Positions 8,184-16,369 of a DNA stretch of 46,773 nt are shown in pieces (the first letter of the stretch is position 1; each line of letters begins with the position of its first letter). This DNA comes from QHCE01 sp041743105 (GTDB lineage Bacteria; Actinomycetota; Actinomycetes; Mycobacteriales; QHCE01). The position numbers and the translations under genes were made by a program. Where the stretch lies: the NCBI GenBank assembly GCA_041743105.1, contig JBGTNI010000125.1:1-46773 (forward strand), read 5' to 3'. Under the pieces are notes generated by a model. It was not told the origin of the DNA. It searched no databases and saw nothing but the letters and a program-made list of their open reading frames with translations.

Positions 8184-8801
8184 GTGCCGGCTGCTGACGA
8201 CACCACCCAGGCCCCCTGTCCCCATGATGTGCATAGTCCCGACGATGTGCACGGCGACATCTCCGATGTGCTGCTCACCCGGCACCAGATCACCCAAAAG
8301 ACCGCCGAGCTCGCCTCGCGCGTGCGCGAGGACTACGCCAACGGCGAGCGTGCCGGGCTCCCCATCCTGTTGATCGGGGTGCTGAAGGGCGCGGTGATGT
8401 TCATGGCTGATTTTTCCCGCGCGCTGGGCCGCGAGGTGGAGATGGAGTTCATGGCCATCTCGTCATACGGGGCTTCTACCAGCTCATCTGGTGTGGTGCG
8501 GATTTTAAAAGACCTTGACCGCGACATCACCGATAAGCATGTGCTCTTGGTTGAGGACATCGTCGATTCCGGCCTGACCCTGTCCTGGCTACTGCGTAAC
8601 CTGGCCAGCCGTAACCCGGCAAGCCTGGAAGTGGTAGCCCTGCTTCGTAAGCCCGACGCGATCCGGGTCCCCGTTGACGTGCGGTACGTAGGGTTCGATA
8701 TTCCCAATGAGTTTGTCGTCGGCTACGGTCTGGATTACGCCGAGCGTTATCGCAATCTTCCCTACGTGGGAAAGCTTAAGCCGCAGGTGTACTCCAATTA
8801 G
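8184..8801 (+). CDS. hpt: hypoxanthine phosphoribosyltransferase
   Basis: A purine-salvage enzyme making IMP and GMP from hypoxanthine or guanine and PRPP. The PRPP-binding loop reads VEDIVDSG (residues 123-130), preceded by the LIGVLKGAVMF loop and followed by ALLRKPDA and YVGFDIPNEFVVGYGLDY. All are diagnostic for the family. GTG 8184 gives 205 residues with a TAGGGG purine-rich site just upstream. An extended start at 8124 would overlap tilS, so the N-terminal ~25 residues are uncertain. It sits in the tilS-hpt-ftsH cluster. Confidence 0.94.
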   Translation: MPAADDTTQAPCPHDVHSPDDVHGDISDVLLTRHQITQKTAELASRVREDYANGERAGLPILLIGVLKGAVMFMADFSRALGREVEMEFMAISSYGASTSSSGVVRILKDLDRDITDKHVLLVEDIVDSGLTLSWLLRNLASRNPASLEVVALLRKPDAIRVPVDVRYVGFDIPNEFVVGYGLDYAERYRNLPYVGKLKPQVYSN

Positions 8802-8950
8802 ATGTTAGAGGCCTCGACCCTCACTCCTGCTGCCCCGCGCCGCTATGGCATTGTCGCGGTAGGCTCGTAACGCCGGTTCTGACCGTAGTTTTTCGCCCTC
8901 GCTAATGGACGCAGGGTGGCACCTCATTCGACGCAGGAGGGGTGGGGTTG

Positions 8951-11035
8951 ATGCCCCGCACGCGCATGGAACGTACTCGATTCTTTCGTCGGCCACTATT
9001 CTGGATCATTCTGGTTATCTTGGCCGCGCTGCTGATAGGGCCGATGTTCACCGGCGGCGAGGAATACAAGAAGGTCGATACCTCCGTCGCGCTCGCTCAG
9101 GTCGATCGCAACAACTTCACCTCTATGACAGTCGAGGACAAGGAGCAGCTGCTTAAGCTGCGGTTGAAGGACGAGGTTGAGGGCACCAAGCGCATACAGG
9201 CGTCTTATCCCAGCGGTGCCAGTCGCGCCATCTTCGACCTGCTGCGCGACAAACAAGAACAGAACAACAAGGTTACCTTCAATACCAAGGTCTCCAAGGA
9301 CAACATCTTCGTCACCTTGCTGATCAGCTTGCTGCCGATCGCCATTCTGGTGTTGCTGTTGCTGTTTTTCATGAGCCAGATGCAAGGCGGCGGCAGCCGG
9401 ATCATGAACTTCGGCAAGTCCAAGGCCAAGCTGGTCAGTAAAGACACCCCGAAGACCACATTCGCCGACGTCGCAGGCGCCGATTCCGCGATCGAGGAGC
9501 TGCAAGAGATCAAGGACTTCTTGCAGCACCCAGCGAAATATCAGGCAATCGGTGCCAAGGTCCCCAAAGGCGTACTGCTGTTCGGGCCACCCGGAACCGG
9601 TAAAACCCTGCTAGCGCGCGCCGTCGCCGGCGAGGCAGGTGTGCCGTTCTACTCGATTTCCGGTTCGGACTTCGTCGAGATGTTCGTCGGGGTCGGAGCT
9701 TCCCGGGTACGCGATCTGTTCGAACAGGCGAAAGCGAACGCACCCGCGATCGTCTTCGTCGACGAGATCGACGCGGTGGGCCGCCACCGTGGAGCCGGCA
9801 TGGGCGGCGGACACGACGAACGCGAACAGACGCTAAACCAGCTGCTGGTGGAGATGGACGGATTCGAAACCAAGGGCGGTGTCATTTTGATCGCCGCGAC
9901 TAACCGGCCCGACATCTTGGACCCGGCGCTGCTGCGCCCAGGTCGTTTCGACCGCCAGATCGCCGTGGACCGGCCGGACCTGGCCGGCCGTAAAGCGATC
10001 CTGAAAGTTCACGCCAAGGGCAAGCCGTTTCGACCCGACGTCGATCTAGAGACCGTCGCCCGGCGTACCCCCGGTTTCACTGGCGCCGATCTGGCTAACG
10101 TGATCAATGAGGCCGCGCTGCTTTCGGCTCGATACGACGAAAAATCCATCAAGGATGAGTTCCTCGAAGAGTCGATCGACCGCGTCATCGCCGGTCCGGA
10201 GCGCAAGACTCGGGTGATGAGCGAGAAGGAAAAGAAGGTCACCGCCTACCACGAGGGCGGCCATGCACTTGTGGCGTGGGCGCTGCCGCATTCCGCACCG
10301 GTGCACAAGGTGACCATCCTGTCGCGCGGCCGTTCGCTGGGTCACACGTTGATACTCCCTACCGAGGACAAGTACACCCAGACGCGCTCGGAGATGATCG
10401 ACACCCTGGCATATGCACTGGGCGGGCGGGCCGCGGAAGAGTTGGTCTTTCACGAGCCCACGACCGGAGCGGGAAACGACATCGAGAAGGCCAGCACGCT
10501 AGCGCGGAGCATGGTCACTGAATACGGCATGAGCGCTAAGTTGGGTGCGATCCGATACGGCCAGAAAGAATCTGAGCCGTTCTTGGGCCGCGACTACGGT
10601 CACCAGCGCGACTACTCCGATTCGGTCGCCGCCGACATCGACGCCGAAGTGCGCCACCTCATAGAGTTGGCGCACGACGAGGCGTACGAGATCTTGGTGG
10701 ACTACCGCGATGTACTCGACAACGTGGTGCTCGAGCTACTGGAGAAGGAGACGCTGTCCTCGGCCGACATGGCCCGACTATGCGAGCGGGTTGTGAAGCG
10801 TCCACCGATGGCGCCGTACAACGGTTTCGGTAAGCGCACACCTAGTGAGGTTCCCCCGATCCTGACCCCGGCGGAGCTTTCGAAGCTGCAACGCAGCTCC
10901 GGTGAGACTGGTCGCAGCGAGAACGGGCACAAGGAACAGCCCGAGCCTCCCATCGCCGGCGACCCACTGAACGATCCACTGCCGCCGCAGTCGGACACCG
11001 TGAAGCCGCAAGACGTACCGGGCAACGTGGATTGA
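8951..11035 (+). CDS. ftsH: ATP-dependent zinc metalloprotease FtsH
   Basis: A membrane-anchored AAA+ protease that degrades misassembled membrane proteins and some regulators. From ATG 8951 (694 residues, AGGAGG-like site about 9 nt upstream) the order is: transmembrane helix 1 (about 17-33), a short external domain, transmembrane helix 2 (about 120-141), Walker A GPPGTGKT (212-219), Walker B VFVDEID (268-274), and the second-region-of-homology arginines near LRPGRFDRQ. The zinc site HEGGH is at 434-438 and a proline-rich, disordered tail follows. Its stop overlaps the proposed folE start by one codon frame, linking it to the folate operon. Confidence 0.96.
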   Translation: MPRTRMERTRFFRRPLFWIILVILAALLIGPMFTGGEEYKKVDTSVALAQVDRNNFTSMTVEDKEQLLKLRLKDEVEGTKRIQASYPSGASRAIFDLLRDKQEQNNKVTFNTKVSKDNIFVTLLISLLPIAILVLLLLFFMSQMQGGGSRIMNFGKSKAKLVSKDTPKTTFADVAGADSAIEELQEIKDFLQHPAKYQAIGAKVPKGVLLFGPPGTGKTLLARAVAGEAGVPFYSISGSDFVEMFVGVGASRVRDLFEQAKANAPAIVFVDEIDAVGRHRGAGMGGGHDEREQTLNQLLVEMDGFETKGGVILIAATNRPDILDPALLRPGRFDRQIAVDRPDLAGRKAILKVHAKGKPFRPDVDLETVARRTPGFTGADLANVINEAALLSARYDEKSIKDEFLEESIDRVIAGPERKTRVMSEKEKKVTAYHEGGHALVAWALPHSAPVHKVTILSRGRSLGHTLILPTEDKYTQTRSEMIDTLAYALGGRAAEELVFHEPTTGAGNDIEKASTLARSMVTEYGMSAKLGAIRYGQKESEPFLGRDYGHQRDYSDSVAADIDAEVRHLIELAHDEAYEILVDYRDVLDNVVLELLEKETLSSADMARLCERVVKRPPMAPYNGFGKRTPSEVPPILTPAELSKLQRSSGETGRSENGHKEQPEPPIAGDPLNDPLPPQSDTVKPQDVPGNVD

Positions 11036-11643
11036 ACCCCCTGAGGCAGCGCGCGGTGGACGCTAGCTTGGCCAACCGAATCGATCTGCCGCGCGCGAGT
11101 CGGGCCGTGCGGGAACTTCTGCTCGCGCTGGGCGAGGATCCCGATCGTGCCGGGCTTGCTCATACGCCGCAGCGCGTCAGTGAGAGCTATGCCGAGTTGC
11201 TCGACGGTGTCGGAACCGACCCGGCTGCCGCGCTCACGAACTTCGGTGAGCCCATAGCAGACGGCATAGTGGTGCTCGGCGGCATCACGTTCAGCTCGGT
11301 GTGTCAGCACAACCTTTTGCCCTTCTCCGGCACCGCTCATGTCGGCTATCTCCCGGGTGAGCAACGTCGGCTGGCGGGCTGGGGCGACATAGTTCGTCTG
11401 GTGAACGGATACGCGCACCGCCCACAGCTGCAGGAACGGCTGACGTCGCAGATCGCCGATGCCCTGATGACAGCGCTGCAGCCTGCGGGTGTCGTGGTGA
11501 TCGTGCAAGCCCGACACCAGTGCCTATCGCTGGTAGGCGAACGTCAGTCCGGCACACGAGCCGTGACATTGGCCGCACGAGGCTGTTACGCCGACGATGC
11601 CACCGCTCGGGCCGAGATCACGAGCCTGCTGGGGCCAATATGA
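11032..11643 (+). CDS. folE: GTP cyclohydrolase I, divergent active site
   Basis: Catalyses the first step of folate synthesis, GTP to dihydroneopterin triphosphate. The fold is recognisable: HTPQRV, SVCQHNLLPFSGTAHVGYLP, PQLQERLTSQIADAL and ARHQCLSLVGERQSGTRAVT. The usual catalytic motif C-E-H-H reads C91-Q-H93-N94 here, so the position of the second zinc-ligand histidine is Asn. Cys164 (the other zinc Cys) is retained, and the common RG after it is VG. Activity is therefore uncertain, although the gene is intact and sits in a complete folate operon. TTG 11032 overlaps the ftsH stop; GTG 11056 is an alternative start. Confidence 0.88.
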   Translation: MNPLRQRAVDASLANRIDLPRASRAVRELLLALGEDPDRAGLAHTPQRVSESYAELLDGVGTDPAAALTNFGEPIADGIVVLGGITFSSVCQHNLLPFSGTAHVGYLPGEQRRLAGWGDIVRLVNGYAHRPQLQERLTSQIADALMTALQPAGVVVIVQARHQCLSLVGERQSGTRAVTLAARGCYADDATARAEITSLLGPI

Positions 11644-12899
11644 CCAGTGCCGATGCGAGTGGAACCGATAGGTCTGGCACGCGCCCAGCTGTGATGGGGA
11701 TTGTCAACGTCACACCGGATTCGTTCTCCGACGGCGGTCGCTATCTGGACACCGTTGCCGCCATCGAGCATGGCCTGGCGCTGGTCACCGCCGGCGCCGA
11801 CATCATCGATGTCGGCGGGGAGTCCACTCGCCCCGGTGCGGCGCGGGTCAGTGTCGAGGTGGAGCGCGACCGGGTGCTGCCAGTCGTAGCGGCGCTCGCG
11901 GCGCAGGGCATCACAGTGAGTGTCGACACCATGCGATCCGATGTCGCAGCTGCCGCACTGGCCGTTGGCGCCCGCGTGGTGAACGACGTCTCAGGCGGAC
12001 TAGCCGATCCGAAGATGGCGCAGGTGGTGGCCGAGACTGGATGTCGATGGGTACTGATGCATTGGCGTGGCCACAGTGAACAGATGCAGCAACATGCCCG
12101 CTATGGCGACGTCGTTGCCGACGTCCTAGACGAGCTGACGCAGCGGGTGGCGGCTGCGGTGGCGGCAGGTGTGCCGCGGCAACGACTCGTTATAGATCCT
12201 GGACTGGGGTTCGCCAAAACCGCCGAGCACAACTGGCAGTTGCTTGCCGGACTGAGCCAGCTTCGTGAACTTGGTCTGCCCGTCCTACTGGGAGCCAGTC
12301 GCAAGGCGTTCTTGGGCGCGCTGCTGACGGAACCAGATGGTTCGGCCCGACCGGCCGCGGCGCGCGATGCCGCAACCGCCGCGGTCTCGGTGTTGGCAGC
12401 GAGCGCCGGAGTGTGGGGAGTGCGGGTACATGACGTGCGTGCCACGGTCGACGCACTCGAAGTGTGGCGTGCTACTACCCGCGCCGCGCAGACCCCGCAG
12501 CGCGTCGCCTCACCGGGCGTCGTCACACCTGCCGGCTCCGGCGGCGTGATCACGCTACGGGGCTTAAGAGCGTTTGGCTATCACGGCGTGTACGCAGCCG
12601 AACGAGAGCACGGCCAGGAATTCGTTGTCGATGCTCGGCTGGAATGTGACAATGCCCGCGCATCAAGCTCCGACGATCTTGCAGACACCGTCTCCTACGC
12701 CGATGTCGCTGATCGATTGGTGACGATACTCACCGGCGATCCGGTACAACTGCTAGAAACTCTCGCCGACCGGCTGGTCTCGACCTGCTTGGCCGATCCG
12801 GCCGTGCGAGTCGCTGAAATCACGGTGCACAAACCCTCGGCACCCATACCACACGATTTTACCGACGTCGCCGTGACGCTACGGCGGGAGCGACGATGA
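11640..12899 (+). CDS. folP: fused dihydropteroate synthase / dihydroneopterin aldolase
   Basis: One 419-residue frame holds two folate enzymes. Residues about 18-290 are FolP, with the pterin-binding signatures NVTPDSFSDGG (22-33 region) and GGESTRPG (59-66), then SVDTMRSD, VVNDVSGG, DPGLGFAKT and GASRKAFLG. FolP joins dihydropterin pyrophosphate to p-aminobenzoate and is the sulfonamide target. Residues 303-419 are FolB (ITLRGLRAFGYHGVYAAEREHGQEF; conserved Lys in TVHKPSAPI), which makes the hydroxymethyl pterin. An Ala/Pro/Val-rich linker joins them. The start ATG 11640 overlaps the folE stop (ATGA). In most actinobacteria folP and folB are separate adjacent genes. Confidence 0.93.
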   Translation: MTSADASGTDRSGTRPAVMGIVNVTPDSFSDGGRYLDTVAAIEHGLALVTAGADIIDVGGESTRPGAARVSVEVERDRVLPVVAALAAQGITVSVDTMRSDVAAAALAVGARVVNDVSGGLADPKMAQVVAETGCRWVLMHWRGHSEQMQQHARYGDVVADVLDELTQRVAAAVAAGVPRQRLVIDPGLGFAKTAEHNWQLLAGLSQLRELGLPVLLGASRKAFLGALLTEPDGSARPAAARDAATAAVSVLAASAGVWGVRVHDVRATVDALEVWRATTRAAQTPQRVASPGVVTPAGSGGVITLRGLRAFGYHGVYAAEREHGQEFVVDARLECDNARASSSDDLADTVSYADVADRLVTILTGDPVQLLETLADRLVSTCLADPAVRVAEITVHKPSAPIPHDFTDVAVTLRRERR

Positions 12900-13405
12900 G
12901 CCGTGCGGTGCTGGCCATCGGCTCCAACGTGGGCGATCGCTTCTACCACCTCAACTCTGTCGCGGTAGGGCTAGGCGCCCGGTTGGTGGGGGCATCGTCG
13001 ATTTACGACAACCCCCCGTTCGGCCCGATCCCGCAAGAGGCGTATCTCAATGCCGTAGTGATCGCCGAGGACGAGACCGCCGAACCGTCCGACTGGCTAA
13101 GCTTCGCCTCCCGCATGGAACAGATCGCGGGTCGGGTCCGGGAACTGCGTTGGGGGCCCCGCAGTCTGGACGTGGACGTGATCACGGTGCACCACAATGG
13201 TGCCCACGTCTACGCCGACGATCCGTGGCTACGACTTCCCCACCCGGGTGCGCACGAGCGCGCATGCGTCTTGGTGCCATGGGCGCAGGTCTGTCCCAAC
13301 GACGAGTTACCGGGCCATGGAAGGGTCAGCGAGCTCCTCGCCGCGCTGCCGAGTTCGTCGGTCGAAGCGATGGCCGAACGAGCTGATCTGAGGTGGCAGC
13401 TGTGA
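12896..13405 (+). CDS. folK: 2-amino-4-hydroxy-6-hydroxymethyldihydropteridine pyrophosphokinase
   Basis: Transfers pyrophosphate from ATP to the pterin made by FolB, giving the FolP substrate. Seen: AIGSNVGDR at the N-terminus, the substrate-loop segment SIYDNPPFGP, and the signature RWGPRSLDVDV (85-95) with the Mg-binding aspartates, then LPHPGAHERACVLVPW. At 169 residues it is the normal length. Its ATG overlaps the folP-folB stop (ATGA), so folE, folP-folB and folK are translationally coupled. Confidence 0.95.
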   Translation: MSRAVLAIGSNVGDRFYHLNSVAVGLGARLVGASSIYDNPPFGPIPQEAYLNAVVIAEDETAEPSDWLSFASRMEQIAGRVRELRWGPRSLDVDVITVHHNGAHVYADDPWLRLPHPGAHERACVLVPWAQVCPNDELPGHGRVSELLAALPSSSVEAMAERADLRWQL

Positions 13406-13932
13406 GCGACGCCCAAAAGCCTTCATCGGCGTTCGGTCCCACCCGTCCGGGCACGTTACTGCTCCTTGGTTTGCTCGGTGGTGTCGTGGGCCGATGGACG
13501 CTAGAAATCTGGTACGGCGAGTTACCGCAGCTGTCGTGGGGATCCGCGCTGACAGTGACGGCGGTGGCGATCTACGAGGCGGTTGCCGCGTGGCGGGTGC
13601 GGACCCGCATGGGACATGCTGTCCTTCGGACTCCAACGATCGAACGACCGATCGAGCCGTTGCTGGTGGCCCGGCTAGCGGTGCTTGCGAAAGCGTCTGC
13701 GGTACTGGGCGTGCTGTTGACGGGCTTGTTTGTCGGCGCCTTGTTATGGCTATGGCCGCAGCGCGATGTCGTGGCTGCCGCGGCACGCGATGTCCCAGCG
13801 GCCGTGGGCAGCGCCCTGGCCGGAATGCTGCTGCTGACAGCAGCGCTATGGCTGGAGCACGCATGCCGCATACCTCATAACGATTCGAGCACAGATACGA
13901 CAGACGGCGTGTCGGGCGGCGATACGGAGTAA
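13402..13932 (+). CDS. DUF3180 membrane protein
   Basis: A small membrane protein with four predicted hydrophobic helices: near the N-terminus (GTLLLLGLLGGVVGRW), SALTVTAVAIYEAVAAW, AVLGVLLTGLFVGALLWLW and AVGSALAGMLLLTAALWLE. The pattern and its place directly after folK match DUF3180, an actinobacterial family of unknown function (Rv3605c in M. tuberculosis). GTG 13402 overlaps the folK stop (GTGA). GTG 13393 is also possible. The role in or near folate synthesis is only inferred from conserved position. Confidence 0.85.
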   Translation: MSDAQKPSSAFGPTRPGTLLLLGLLGGVVGRWTLEIWYGELPQLSWGSALTVTAVAIYEAVAAWRVRTRMGHAVLRTPTIERPIEPLLVARLAVLAKASAVLGVLLTGLFVGALLWLWPQRDVVAAAARDVPAAVGSALAGMLLLTAALWLEHACRIPHNDSSTDTTDGVSGGDTE

Positions 13933-13963
13933 ACCACGCATGAGGTGGCTAGCCTGTAGGGCC

Positions 13964-15382
13964 ATGACGAACCCCGCGGTACCACCTGCCGATTCCTCCA
14001 AGGCTGGTAACTCTCCAGAGCCCAAGCCGGCTGGCCTGACCAATGCGCCGAGCGCACCGGGCACCCAGCCCGATGACTCTGCTGCTCCGACATACGCGCC
14101 AGCGCCTGCCGATCCGGGCACGCCATACGGTGCGACGCAGCGATTTGGCGAGCAGCAAGGCGCTGCTGCTTCGGCTGAGCCACCGCGGTTCGATGTCGCG
14201 AGCCAAACTCCAGCCGGCGAGACACCTGGTTCCACGGCGGTACTGGAGGGACCAGGTGAGCCGCCACCATATTCGAGCGCAGGGTGGGGTGCCTACCCAC
14301 CGGAGCCGCCTGTTACCGGGTTTGGCCAGCACCATTACCCGCGCCATGAGGCGATCCGCGACCGTGTCTGGCCCCACCTAGTGTGGGAGCTCCTGCTAGC
14401 CGTTGGGGTAGCGGTGTTGTTCTTGGTCTTCCGGCAGCAGGGGTCGCCGGGCTTTGAATCCGATGACTACAAGCCAGTCTGGTGGTGGGCCAGCATGCTC
14501 GGCCTGCTGGCTATGGGCTTCTCGCTCTCGCTGCGTGTCGGGATGCCTAACCTCGCCATTGGCTCGATATTTCTCGGTGGTGCCGTGCTGTCCTCCATGA
14601 TCTACCGCGAGCAAGGCTGGGAGGTCTGGCCCTCGGTGGCGACGGCGGTGGCGATCGGGGCAGTGGCTGGGTTGCTGTTAGGCCTAGTCATCGCGGTTTT
14701 GCACGTTCCGGCGTGGGCAGCTTCGTTAGGTGCGGGCCTAGCGGTCCTTGCCTGGACCGTAAATTCGCTCTCGACCGATGTGCAGTTAACGTTAGCTCCG
14801 AGCCACGGACCGGACCTGTTCGGCTATTGGGAGTGGATTTTCATCGGGATCGCGGGTGTTTCGGTACTCGGCGGTGCAATCGGGGCCATCTCCGCGCTTC
14901 GGACCTCATGGGGGATCCCCACCAAGGCCGATCCGGCTACTCGCCCCGGTGCCGGCGGTGTTCTTGCCTCGCTGGCGGGCCTGATGCTGTCTTCCGCGCT
15001 GGCCGCCGTCGCCGGCGGTCTACTGTGGATCGGGGTGGAAGCAGAGCAATCGTCTTCGGCCCTGTCGGGACTTGCCGCTTCGAATTCTGACGTGATGGAT
15101 CAGCTGTTTGGTAACGGCGGATTGATCGTGCTCGTACTGGCCACGGTGTTACTGGGGGGTGTCAGCGCGTTCGGTCGCCGTGGGGGCATCTTCGGAACAA
15201 TGCTGGCCACTTTGGCGATGGTGCTACTGGTCGTGGAGTCGGTGTTCGACTTCGGCAGCCCGTACAGCTACCTGTATCTGATCGCGGGTGCGCTGCTGCT
15301 GGGACTGGTCGTCACGCGAGTGCTGGAAGCCAGTTGCACGCGCACCCAGCCCGGGCCGCAGACTGAGCCTGTTCATTACTAA
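13964..15382 (+). CDS. ABC-permease-like polytopic membrane protein with a long Pro-rich N-terminus
   Basis: Residues 1-125 are disordered and rich in Pro, Ala and Gly. After them come about nine hydrophobic helices. Segments such as NLAIGSIFLGGAVLSSMIY, GLVIAVLHVPAWAASLGAGL and the closing ALLLGLVVTRVL resemble permeases of the sugar/branched-chain amino acid ABC importer family (BPD_transp_2). No ATPase or binding-protein gene accompanies it, so an ABC transport role is unproven. ATG 13964 lies 31 bp after DUF3180. It takes the position of the large Ala/Arg/Pro-rich membrane protein that follows DUF3180 in mycobacteria. Confidence 0.65.
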   Translation: MTNPAVPPADSSKAGNSPEPKPAGLTNAPSAPGTQPDDSAAPTYAPAPADPGTPYGATQRFGEQQGAAASAEPPRFDVASQTPAGETPGSTAVLEGPGEPPPYSSAGWGAYPPEPPVTGFGQHHYPRHEAIRDRVWPHLVWELLLAVGVAVLFLVFRQQGSPGFESDDYKPVWWWASMLGLLAMGFSLSLRVGMPNLAIGSIFLGGAVLSSMIYREQGWEVWPSVATAVAIGAVAGLLLGLVIAVLHVPAWAASLGAGLAVLAWTVNSLSTDVQLTLAPSHGPDLFGYWEWIFIGIAGVSVLGGAIGAISALRTSWGIPTKADPATRPGAGGVLASLAGLMLSSALAAVAGGLLWIGVEAEQSSSALSGLAASNSDVMDQLFGNGGLIVLVLATVLLGGVSAFGRRGGIFGTMLATLAMVLLVVESVFDFGSPYSYLYLIAGALLLGLVVTRVLEASCTRTQPGPQTEPVHY

Positions 15383-15427
15383 GTCAGCCTTCGCGCTGGT
15401 ACATCTGAGCGGATCCGACCAGCACCG

Positions 15428-15787
15428 TTACAACCAAGTTTCGCCGTTGGCGAGGTTTTGTTCGCCCGGACACTGCATGAGTGTGGCTTCCAGAGCGGTT
15501 ACGATCCGCCCGGTGTCGGCTTTGGTACGTCGGTAGCTGCCGGGCAGGAAGATCATGCCGTAGTGCCCTGGACCGCCCGGCACAATAGCTTCGTAGTGCA
15601 GCGGTCGGAAGTCACGAAGGTTATTCGTCACGACGGCACGATGCTCGTTACGGGCGCGAGCCATGACCTCGGGATCCGATAGCGCTCCTTGGCCCGAGGC
15701 GCTGGTGACGGCTTGCACGTCATACCCGCGGGCGCATAGTTCGCGCGCGATCACCGGCGAAAGCATTTCGTCTAGCAGGAGCTTCAC
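15428..15787 (-). CDS. DUF5615 PIN-like toxin
   Basis: A 119-residue PIN-like nuclease: the N-terminal MKLLLDEMLSPVIARELCARG carries the first acidic site (D6/E7), SDPEVMARARNEHRAVVTNNLRDF carries the second, and the C-terminal half closes the fold. This is the DUF5615 pattern, usually encoded after a DUF433 protein as a type II toxin-antitoxin pair. GTG 15787 overlaps the stop of the upstream DUF433 gene (GTGA). Convergent with the permease-like gene, 45 bp apart. Confidence 0.8.
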   Translation of the reverse strand: MKLLLDEMLSPVIARELCARGYDVQAVTSASGQGALSDPEVMARARNEHRAVVTNNLRDFRPLHYEAIVPGGPGHYGMIFLPGSYRRTKADTGRIVTALEATLMQCPGEQNLANGETWL

Positions 15788-16197
15788 CGCTGGAGTGCGG
15801 CAAGGCCCGCAAGCCAGGTATCGTGTGCCTGCGCGGTCTCTTGCTGGTTGAGGTTAATCCATTCATCGATTTCACTGGGGTAGGCACCGTAAAAGGCGAC
15901 CGCGGCCTGCACGAGACCAAGTGGCAGCTCCAAGTAACTTGTCGCCTCTGCAAGGTTGCCGTCGTTATCGCGAACTGCGGCGATGACTTCCCATACGTCT
16001 TTGCCGGTTCCTACCAGGCGTGCACGACGACCCGCCGGGCCCTCGACGAACCGCACGAGCGGATGTTCGTCCATTCGCAGACCTTCTTCGACATAACGCT
16101 GCGCCAGGGTACGTGGCGGAATGTGTCCTCGTTGCGCACGTTCCTTCAGGCGCTCAATGCTGGACTCAGCAAGACGAAGACTTAAAGGATGGACCAT
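15784..16197 (-). CDS. DUF433 antitoxin
   Basis: A 137-residue antitoxin. The first ~50 residues (LSLRLAESSIERLKERAQRG and RTLAQRYVEEGLRM) look like a ribbon-helix-helix DNA-binding unit. The rest carries the DUF433 winged-helix signature: GTGKDVWEVIAAVRDNDGNL then YLELPLGLVQAAVAFYGAYPSEID. Such proteins neutralise the DUF5615 toxin encoded just downstream and repress the operon. ATG 16197 has a TACTAT -10 box 7 nt upstream. Confidence 0.82.
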   Translation of the reverse strand: MVHPLSLRLAESSIERLKERAQRGHIPPRTLAQRYVEEGLRMDEHPLVRFVEGPAGRRARLVGTGKDVWEVIAAVRDNDGNLAEATSYLELPLGLVQAAVAFYGAYPSEIDEWINLNQQETAQAHDTWLAGLAALQR

Positions 16198-16210
16198 GTA
16201 GTGTATAGTA
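16198..16210 (-). promoter_or_regulatory. leaderless -10 box of the DUF433/DUF5615 module
   Basis: On the minus strand TACTAT (16210-16205) is followed by 7 nt and the antitoxin ATG. This matches the TANNNT leaderless layout of the other TA modules in the window. Confidence 0.5.
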
Positions 16211-16369
16211 GCGCGCTGAACTACCCACTGCTAGTCCACGCAGAGATTCCTGGACCCAAGAGCGATTGTCATGGCGAGCAGCCAATATTTGCGTAGTGCC
16301 GGAAACCGTGGGCGGTAGCCGTTAGGCTGGGTTGGTAGGTACGAGTTCGGCAACCCACGCGGAGTTCTC

